NCBI RefSeq assembly: GCF_003597395.2
Contig: NC_133770.1
Coordinates: 13,730,755 to 13,794,754 of the forward strand
From: Chelonoidis abingdonii
Taxonomy: Eukaryota; Chordata; Testudines; Testudinidae
DNA length: 64,000 bases
Reading direction: 5' to 3'
The position numbers and the translations under genes were made by a program. The notes under the pieces were generated by a model. The model was not told the origin of the DNA. It saw only the letters and a program-made list of their open reading frames with translations, and made no database searches. Below are positions 55,701-64,000 of the stretch, one piece after another (position 1 is the stretch's first letter; each line of letters opens with the position of its first letter).

Positions 55701-56119
55701 AACAATGAAGCTCCAAGAACGAAAGCACTGAGCAGCCTAAACAGTGCTACGGAGGCAACGCCATTCCAGCCTCCAGCACTTAACCACACTGGGTAGTACT
55801 ATCAAGGTCTGTTGAATCAACTATTTGCACAGAGCTGGGAAAGCACACAGGAAGGACACATGTACACAAGCAACGGACAACACTGGCTGACCCCGCTAAT
55901 CCAGTAAGTGACAAGCTGTCCTTTGCAGCACAAGGCTTTCCCCTTTCCTCAAGATCCGGCTTCTGGCATGACACTTAAGAACTCATTCAGTCAGTGCAGG
56001 TCGATAGGACAGCTGACACTTACTTTAGCTGTTTATAATAATGATCAATACAAGCCTACGTATAAAAAAAGAACAGCTCCAGTTATAGTCCTAAAGCCCC
56101 ATCTATGAAAGGTGTTTAC

Positions 56120-56545
56120 ATTGCAGCGTCTGAGCACTTCACAATGTATTTATCCTGTGAGGTAGGGCAGTGCTATTATCCCCATTTTACAGAAAGAGGA
56201 CAGAGACATGAAGAGACATTGGGCAGGTCCACTCCGCAGTCAGGCAGCGTGTAACTAGATCAAAGCTACCTCAAGGAACACAAACAGTGTAGCTGTGGCA
56301 GCTGCTTAAGAGTCCTGGGCAGGGCTGTATTCACAAGGCTAGCCTTTGCTGCTGCTACAACTACTGGCACCCACGCTAGCTAGATCAAAGTCAGCTCAGG
56401 TATGTCAACGTGAGCTGCAGCCACATCCCTGATGGCAGTGTAGGCATAAGTTGCCTGACGTCACACAGGAAAATCTGTGGCAGAGCAAAGATTTGAATCT
56501 AGGTCTCCCATGTCCTAAGCACCCTAGCCACTCAACCCTCCTTCA
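56120..56545 (-). mobile_element. Antisense MIR split by a nested element
   Basis: Antisense MIR sequence (CTATTATCCCCATTTTACAG, then TCACACAGGAAAATCTGTGG and CTAGGTCTCCCATGTCC) is interrupted at about 56227-56455 by sequence rich in CTAGCTAGATCAAAG words mirrored by ACTAGATCAAAGCTACCTC, ending GCAGTGTAGGCATAAG. Confidence 0.6.
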
Positions 56546-57744
56546 TCCGGTGTGTCACTGGTCACTTTGGACATAAAATCCAATTTGCCATGTCTACACT
56601 AGAGTTTTAAAAGATACCTTTTACCCTGGTATAGATAAGCTCTAAATGTTTGTACAGCAGCTAACAGAATTGGGCCCTGATCTTGGATGGAGCCTCTAGG
56701 CTCTATTTTAATATACAATTATTATTAATAATAATAAACATGTAAATAAAAGTGACAGGAGATACCACCAACTTTCCTTGATTTCTGACCATTCTCCTTC
56801 AAGGTATTGCTATTGGTGTTTCCCCATAGCCTAGATAACAAATGCCTTCTGATATTTCAATTGCTATGTTTCCGAATGCCTTAAAAGGAAAAATAAAATG
56901 AAGCCATCGTGGCAACCACAAGTGTGTCACCAACTTTCCAGGGTTATTTTGGCCTCTTCCTTAAAAAAGCCAATTAAAGAGAAGGCTGAAACCTCCTGGT
57001 TTCTGAGAAAAAAATGTTGAAGCAAATCTAGCTGCAGCCCCTAGCAGGTTGGAAAGGAAAGGATCAGCAAGAACTGTGAAGTCTCCTCCACTCCAGCTCG
57101 CCAGTGAGAAGTAAATGGATCAACTGCTTCTAACTAGAACTTGTCCAGCTAAAGAATACACACCCTGTGAGGTTAGCCAAACTCTGCTTTGCTTCCCTCC
57201 CCCGTGCTTTTCACTGTGAAACTGGGAAAAGCAGCCACGCTCACTGGTTTAGATTAGGAGAAATGTTGGAAAATGGAAAAAGTGCTTCCAAAGGAGGTGA
57301 ATCATGATCTCATGCAGAGTTCCCTAAAGAGCAGACAGCTTTCGTAATAAAAACACATACTCACACCACACTGTTAAGCCTGGAAATGGAAACGGCTTAG
57401 AAAGCACAGATCCCGTTGGGCTACACTGAGCACTCTCAGCTCCCATTTAGAGAGGTCTCACTCAGAGCTGGGAGACAAATCGGGTTGGGGCGTATGTTGA
57501 AAGTGGAGCGGACGCTGGGAGGTGCAATGTCTAATGAAGAGTGGAAAGGTCTGTTTGTTGCATTAAACTGCAGACTAACGCATTCCTCTGCAGCAGCTCA
57601 GTGCAGTTTACTATGGACAGGTACAGAAACACAGAAACTGTACTAAGAAGCATTAAGTAAACAGCGCAATGAGCATGATTCAAAGTCTTACTCTAAGTCA
57701 GAGATGGGTCCGAGACCCAAAGCTCAGAGGAAGAATCGTCCACT

Positions 57745-58040
57745 GTTGAGGTACTGGCCCAGGAGTCAGACCTAGATTCAATTCCATGCTTTAGCACAGC
57801 CTTCCCACTAGACCTGGGACAAATCACTGAGGGTGGGATTCACAAAGGTATTTAGGCACCTAAATCCCCTTGATTTCAATGGGACTAAAGGTGCCTAAGT
57901 GAATCCTATCCTTAGCCTGTCTGTGACTCAATTCTCTGTCTGTAAAATAGGGATAATAGCACTTCCCTGTCTCCCGGGATGTTGGGGATAAACCCACTAA
58001 AAATTGTGAGGTGCTCAGATACTCCAGTAATGGAAACCAA
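57745..58040 (+). mobile_element. MIR-type SINE with internal insertion
   Basis: MIR words (ATTCAATTCCATGC, GACCTGGGACAAATCACT, TGTAAAATAGGGATAATAGC) flank an inserted stretch at about 57832-57912 with GTATTTAGGCACCTAAATCC. Confidence 0.65.
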
Positions 58041-58659
58041 TCGGACTTAAGGTAGATCTGGGGTGAGTTTCAAACACCCTGAAGTTCAAGAATGTTCAGA
58101 TGTGAGAGTTTGGTTCAGCCAACCGGGGCTCCATTTTGCAAATCTTCCAGTTGCCTCTTCCTCCACAAATTTAGGCATGTTCAAAGGTGTTGACCTGTTC
58201 TAAAAGTGCCATTTGCGAAATTCTGAACCACTCTTTGGTTCAGATTTCAAGCCAGCCACCATCTCCACAAAGTTTAGCACTTTTCGGAAGTAGGGTGTTT
58301 CATCTGATCCTATATGTACTGTTATTTTTTAAAGCCACTATTCACAAAAGTGACCACTGATCTGGAGTGGACCTTACAGGGAGTTCCAGCCTCTGAACAT
58401 CTGGACCCTTTGAAGGCATCAGCAGCTGGGCACCCGAAATCCTGAGTCCCTTGACAATCTTGGCCTAAAGCCTTCATTAATTTAGGCCACAGGAGAGAGC
58501 GCCTCCTGCTTCACATCCCATTATGGCAAACAAGATTGATGGGTATGGAGTTGCCGACTCTTTGGTGTTAAAATTTCAGACAGGACCCTCACAGTCAGGA
58601 CCACCACAGTTAAAGCCCCAGAACTCTGGAATTCTCTTCCCCTTACCATACACTGTTGT

Positions 58660-58830
58660 GCTGGCCTCGGAGACCAGCACTCTATCCCCAGCTATGCCAC
58701 TGCCCTGCTATCTGACCTAGGACCGGTTACTCTGCCTCAGTTTCCCCTCCTGTCAAATGGTGATAATAATACTGACCCATGTTTCAAAGCGCTTGAAACG
58801 TCCAGACGACAAACTCTCTATAAAAGCTGT
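58660..58830 (+). mobile_element. MIR-type SINE fragment
   Basis: CCAGCTATGCCACTG, CTCTGCCTCAGTTTCCCCTC, AAATGGTGATAATAATACTG and AAAGCGCTTGAAA follow the MIR 3' half. Confidence 0.75.
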
Positions 58831-59567
58831 TATTGCTCTGCCCAAAGTTCCATTCTGATTTCCGTCCCTTTTCCCTTGTGGTTTCTCTATTAGTTGGTGG
58901 GTGGCTCCTTCATATACTGCATGGTAGGGGGCAGGGAATACTGTTTTCCTCTTTTTCCATTCACTAGTTCAGGAATTCACTGGCCAATGCTGCATTCAAC
59001 TCGGACAGTTGTAGTTAAACTTTGTAAATCCGAGAAGCAATGGGTTCACTTCTAAACCGCGAACCCCCAACAAACTGACCTCGATCTTCCAACACAGACA
59101 AGGGGGCTAACTAACTCATTATTTACACTTTGCTTGGATTTGTTCTACACTTACCCCTGTTTTTAGCTACAAAATGTTATAATCCAGACATCTGGACCAT
59201 GTCCCTAAACCACAGTAGGACATGACTAATCCTTGGCATTAGGAATTATCTGCATGAATCCCCCGCACGTCTAGTTGCCAGGTTGTTCAACAATTTAGTG
59301 TTTTGTCTCTCCATGTCTATCTCAGCCCTTTCCCTCCACATGAGAAGGCACGATGTGTGATTAGCTCAGAAGCCCATAGTGAGATGAGGTCTACTGGAAG
59401 TGGCCTGCTTGGAGAAAGGCAGATAATGGGTTAGCCTCTCTGTACTATCCTGGTATTTTAGAATTATACAGCACAAAGCACTAGGATCTGGGCTTGGAAA
59501 ATTGTACCCAACACCTCCTCCCCTATAGACTATACCCACTAGGTCAGGGTGCAAGATTGTCATGCAT

Positions 59568-59700
59568 CCATAAGAACGGCCATACTGGGTCAGACCAAAG
59601 GTCCATCTAGCCCAGTATCCTGTCTACCGACAGTGGCCAATGCCAGGTTCACTCCCTCTGGGGCACCTAACAGGTAATAATCAAGTGATCAAACCTCTCC
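59568..59700 (-). mobile_element. CR1 LINE 3'-end fragment
   Basis: ATAAGAACGGCCATACTGGG, AAAGGTCCATCTAGCCC and GACAGTGGCCAATGCCAGG, antisense of the CR1 end also at 37517 and (plus strand) 35951. Confidence 0.88.
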
Positions 59701-59749
59701 CAAAGCTTTGCAATACAAAGGAAGGCACAATGTGAAGTGTATGGGTCAG

Positions 59750-59962
59750 TGACAGATAGTGGCTAGAGCACTAGACTGGGATCCAGGAGGCCTGGGTTCT
59801 ATTCCCATCTTTGCCACTGGATTCTGAGGTGAACTTGGGCAAGTCACTTCATTTCCACATGCCTCAGTTTCCCCATCTGTAAAATGGGGATAACAGCCAA
59901 CCTCCTTTGTAACATGCTTTGATATCTACTGATGAAAAGCACTATGTAACAAGTACAATAGA
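59750..59962 (+). mobile_element. MIR-type SINE
   Basis: TAGTGGCTAGAGCACTAGAC (A-box side), GGCCTGGGTTCTATTCCC (B box), CCTCAGTTTCCCCATCTG, AAAATGGGGATAACAG and GATGAAAAGCACTATG: a nearly full-length copy. Confidence 0.88.
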
Positions 59963-60053
59963 AGCGCAGAGTTACAAACACCTCAGGAATGAAGGCTGCT
60001 TTCCCTTTATATTTTTAGTAGTTTAAGTTTAATACAGAACTGTACTGTATTTG

Positions 60054-60079
60054 CTTTTTTTTTTTTTTTTTTTTTTTTG
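60054..60079 (+). repeat. T-rich homopolymer run
   Basis: An uninterrupted run of about 26 T after ATTTGC, followed by GAGGGGTGGGG. No body of a retroposed element is recognised beside it. Confidence 0.85.
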
Positions 60080-60439
60080 AGGGGTGGGGAGGGGGGTCTG
60101 CTGCTACCCAATTGTGTACTTCTGGTTCCAAATGAAGTGTGGAGTTGACTGGTCAGTTCATAACTCTGAGGTTCTACTGCAGAAGTTATTGTAAGTGTGT
60201 ATCATCTGTTGTATTGGATTGCAACAATGGCAATCCACAAATAATTGGTTTTTAAAAATTTATAACTCATTCTCTCTCCCCCTTGCTTTGTTTTAACCTT
60301 CCTTCCCCTTCTGGCTTTACTCCAGCCTCCCCCCACCGCCCCCTTTTCGTTCCTGTAACAGATCACAGTGCATTTTTCTCTACACTATTTTCAATTACTG
60401 TTTCCTCTCTCCCTTTGCTCACTCTCCTTCCGTGTTATA

Positions 60440-60545
60440 CGAACACAGGAGTCACCAGACTGGATGGGACCAATGCTCCGGCTAGTCCAGTATCGTGCCT
60501 GGCAATGGCCAATATTAGCTGCTTCAGAGGATGAAACCATTTAAC
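60440..60545 (-). mobile_element. CR1 LINE 3'-end fragment
   Basis: CGAACACAGGAGTCACCAGA, GGCTAGTCCAGTATC and GGCAATGGCCAATATTAGC resemble the antisense CR1 end at 59568 but more diverged. Confidence 0.65.
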
Positions 60546-60756
60546 AGCAGTTAAAAGGGAAACCTGTCCCCAGGGAAACTTTCTTCTAAATCCCCAATCT
60601 GTTAGAGGTTGGGGGTTACACCCAGAAGCAAGAAAGGTCTATATCCTTTCCAAAAGATCTTGTTTATTATTATTTTTAATATTATGTTCCCTATCTCTTA
60701 TCTCCTTATGTTTCTTTGTCTCCCAAAATGTCTTTACCCTACTTCTCCTACAAACC

Positions 60757-60945
60757 AAGGAGGTAGTGCAACCTAGTGGATAAAGCCCTGAATTAGGACT
60801 CAAGAGGCCTGGGCTCAATTCCCAGCTCTGCTGCTAATGCATGACCTTGGGCAAGCCACTTCCCATTCACATGCCTCAGCTTCCTCATCTGAAAAATGGG
60901 GATAATGAGTTCTATGGCTTGAAAGGATCATAGCTATATAGTGTT
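60757..60945 (+). mobile_element. MIR-type SINE
   Basis: AGTGCAACCTAGTGGATAAA, GGCCTGGGCTCAATTCCC, CCTTGGGCAAGCCACTTCCC and CTGAAAAATGGGGATAATG in MIR order. Confidence 0.85.
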
Positions 60946-61650
60946 ATTCCCTTTTATAGCTTCTCTCATCAGCACAGCATTTGAAATTCAAAATTTAGTA
61001 CTGCACCAGACCCATTTTCACACAGAAACATAAAAAAACCAGCACATTTTCACATGGTTTGATGGGAAAACCAGCAATCTATGAACATTTTGTCTCGAGA
61101 AAATTTCTCCCTGTGAAAGGCCCTGGAACAAAAAAACCTGAGTATTTTAAAGATGAAATTTTGTGTTGCACACACGAAAATACATATGCGCACACTGGCA
61201 CATGTGACTTCCTATCTTTGCACAATCTTAATAGTCATATCAGGCAAGTTTGGGAGTTTAGCTAATGTCAGTTAAGGAATGAGTTTACCCAATGTCAGAG
61301 GAAATGGGACGATAGGTGTCAAGAGAGCCCTGTGGAATGGGTGTAGGGGGCGTACAAATATTATAGCATCCTCTCCTGTAATGTTTGTTCCACAAACCAA
61401 GCACTCCTGCCTTCTGAAAGACACACAGAAAAAGGTGAACATTTTTCATCCAACCTTTTTTTTAAAATGGAAAATTGTGCTGCTGACTAAATAAAACTCT
61501 TTAAAAATAATGTTTACTTTCCATAGAAAATTTGATTTAAAAAAAATGAACACTCAAAACCGAACACTTCTACCTGGATGTGCTGCTATACAGTGCTTCG
61601 TGGGTGTTGTAATTCAGTTGCCTGATATCAGAAAACGATGCAATATAAAC

Positions 61651-62211
61651 CAGGGGTGGCCAAACTACAGCCCAGGGGCCATATCCAGCCCTTCAGATGT
61701 TTTAATCCAGCCTTCAAGCTCCTACCGGAGAGCAGGGGCTGGGGTTTTCTCGGCTCCACATGGCTCCTGGAAGCTGCAGCATGTCCTGCTCTGGCTCCTA
61801 TGCACAGGGGCAGCTGGGGGGTTAAGCAAGCTGCCCCCGCAGCACCCAGGAACCACTGCCAATGGGAACTACCAAGGCAGCACCTGCAGACAAGGCAGCG
61901 TGCGAAGCCTCCTGGCTGCCCCTATGCATAGAAGGGGGAGAGGGAACATGCTGCTGCTGCTTCCGGGAGCTGCTTGACGTAAGCGCAGCCCAGACCCTGC
62001 ACCCCAACCCCCTGCCCTAGCCCTGATCCCCCTCATGCCTTCTGAGCCCCTTGGTCCAAGCCCAGAGCACCTTCCTGCACCCGCAACCTCTCCTTCTCAG
62101 CCCCACCCCAGAGCCCTCACCCCAACTCCCAATTTCATGTGCATTCATGGCCCGCCATACAATTTCCATACCCAGATGTAGCCCTTGGGCCACAAAGTTT
62201 GCCCACCCCTG
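61651..62211. mobile_element. 561-bp hAT-like non-autonomous element with perfect 8-bp duplication
   Basis: Ends CAGGGGTGGCCAAAC and (mirrored) GTTTGCCCACCCCTG, 14 of 15 matching. ATATAAAC flanks both sides exactly (61643-61650 and 62212-62219). The inside has open frames up to 155 codons without similarity to a transposase. Confidence 0.92.
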
Positions 62212-63315
62212 ATATAAACAGACTGCTTTATAAATTAAGGTGGGGTGTGCGTGCATATATACAAACACACCTGCAAGATTCTCGCTCTGGTTTATAACTT
62301 CCATTTTTCAGTATTCACCCACCGAATACTGGTATTCCCCTTGCTTTCAACTAGGCGTATACTACTATACAGTTATATATACTGTGCATGTCCACAGCCT
62401 CAATGACAGCTAAGAATTTTCTCCCTTTGTAGAAGTTTGTTACTTAGGAAAAATCCTCTGAATCTAGGCTTTCTTCAAAACATCCCAACATGGCTTGCTA
62501 TGCTCTCCACCCATCATCTTGCGTAAAATGTTCAACTCCAAGCCATCCTGACCTGTGCTGGATCGTCTGATTCTATTGCAGCTGTAGGGAGCCAATTCTG
62601 AGTTTCCCGGTCACTTCTGTAAACATTTTGGACTCTCTTCAATACAAGCCAAACAACTGCAGTGATTCATTTTGACAGCTGTTACACCCAGGCTGCACGT
62701 TAGAGATATACGCAGATGCACATGCATATGTCTGTTTCAAACTCTAGAGGGACTACTGGAAAGGATTTTTTTCTAATGCATTCACAAATGTTTGTATAAG
62801 TACCATCATCATGAAAACACACATGAAAATTGTAAATGATTATTTTTTTCTCCTTACTTGATAACCACCCAATCAGCCTGAAATTAATCATAACCTACTG
62901 CCTGGCCACAGCACTAGAAGAAATGGGACAACCATGTGGATTTGCTGAAGTATTTCTTCCATGGCCGTCGATTTCTTATGATTTCTAGTTATTTAGACAA
63001 TTTTATAAACGGAGTGCAAAAAAATTTCCTCTCTTGCTCAAACTGCAATTTGAGAAATCTCTACTGTATATTCTGCATACAGACCAAATAGCATATTAGA
63101 TCTATCTTAGAATTAGGAGCTTAAATTTAGATACCTACATCCATATTCAGGACCCATACAGAAGTGGCTTTTTCTTCTAAAAGTGTGCTGAATACCTGTC
63201 ACTCCCATGCTTTTATTTCAGCTCTTAAAAAAATATCTGAGGTAGAACATGTCTATGACAGCATCCGTAACCTGGTAAGCAACAGTTTTATTCAACACAA
63301 TATTAATAAAGGGAT

Positions 63316-63722
63316 GGAAGGATGGTCTTGTGGTGAATGCGCTTGGCTAGGACACATGTGATCTAGGCTCAATTTCTAGCTATGCCATAGGATGTGTGCA
63401 AGACCTTGGGAGAAAAAATTTACTTGATCTCTGTGCCTTAGTTTTCACTTCTGTAAAATGGAGATAACTTTTCCGTCTCCTATTCTTAGTCGGTCCTGCC
63501 TGTTTAGACTGATGACTCCTTGAGGCAGGGAATGACTCCTACCATGTGTCTGTGAAGCACTGGCTTACTCCACACTATCGTGACAAATAATGAGAGAGAA
63601 GCTTGTGGGACAGGGACCATCTTTTTGCTCTTTATTTGTACAGTGCCTAGCACAATAGGGTCCTGGTCAATGACTAGGACTCCAACGCTCTACAATAATA
63701 CAATTATTATTATTATTATTAA
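63316..63722 (+). mobile_element. MIR-type SINE plus second repeat tail
   Basis: GGTCTTGTGGTGAATGCG, CTCAATTTCTAGCTATGCC and CTGTAAAATGGAGATAAC are MIR. It is followed at about 63600-63722 by ACAGTGCCTAGCACAATAGGG..CTACAATAATACAATTATTATT, a tail type also seen near 38640-38775 and 45130-45210. Confidence 0.75.
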
Positions 63723-64000
63723 GGAAAACTAATCAATATATGCCCTGCCCTTGAAGTCCATGGGAGCTTCAGAATTAGGCCTCATATTTATTTACCTTCT
63801 TTTTGAAACAGAATAACCCTGCAATAAACCCTGTCCGATTTTAACAAGATAGAATATCCTACCACTTAAGAGCTGCAGACTGAACTCAGCTGCGCTCAAC
63901 TTGTCAGTGAAGAGTTACTGTTTTAAACAGCACACAGTTTTATGATGCACCAGGCACCCAGATCACTGGTTTTACATCTAATGCATTCCTTGATTGTTGA

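Larger units (their letters stand above)
50005..64000 (-). other. Probable long 5' intron, no exon recognised
   Basis: 14 kb upstream of the first visible exon. I looked on the minus strand for the N-terminal ALNSIM-type motif shared by MEKK2 and MEKK3 and found none. It is filled with DNA elements, CR1 ends and MIRs listed below, a T-run at 60054-60079 and an antisense MIR-like piece with a nested insertion (56120-56545). No CpG-rich promoter was seen. Confidence 0.6.

Noticed and set aside
59151..59225. Possible upstream exon before a GTAAGT donor
   Set aside because: In the required phase it runs into a stop codon within 12 bases of the donor.

Overview
This is vertebrate nuclear DNA. The coding sequence is split into short exons with GT..AG introns, and almost everything else is introns packed with interspersed repeats. 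Three repeats have a tRNA-like head joined to a CR1 LINE tail. With CR1 LINEs, MIR-type SINEs and many short terminal-inverted-repeat DNA elements, this points to a turtle (probably a cryptodire). That assignment is inferred from repeat content, not proven.

The window holds one protein-coding gene, on the minus strand. Its last 14 coding exons run from 50004 down to a TAG stop at 7892-7894. Every junction joins in phase, giving 1752 coding bases (583 residues plus stop). The protein is a MEKK2/MEKK3-type MAP3K: an N-terminal PB1 domain, a Ser-rich linker with a [16 protein letters not shown] block, and a complete C-terminal kinase domain (residues about 318-583). About 40 N-terminal residues and the start codon are missing and probably lie beyond base 64000. 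The sequence is a mosaic of MEKK2-like and MEKK3-like residues with private changes, so I read it as a third MEKK2/3 paralog rather than MAP3K2 or MAP3K3 itself. Residue numbers below count from the first visible residue (Q1).

Layout: 1-7891 is 3' flank or 3' UTR with DNA-transposon derivatives and a local 0.3 kb direct duplication. 7892-19508 carries eight exons: the linker end and the whole kinase domain. 19509-30549 carries three small linker exons with SINEs, a CR1 LINE and two DNA elements between them. 30550-40677 is a 10 kb intron. 40678-50004 carries the PB1 exons and the first linker exon. 50005-64000 has no exon I could recognise and is repeat-rich; it is probably a long 5' intron.

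I found no second gene, no functional RNA gene, no CRISPR array and no convincing CpG-island promoter. The most notable items are the divergent MEKK2/3 paralog, a probable solo LTR ending 59 bp from a kinase-exon splice donor, several transposon derivatives with target-site duplications, a family of elements sharing TGTCTACACT-type ends, and a 26-bp perfect palindrome.
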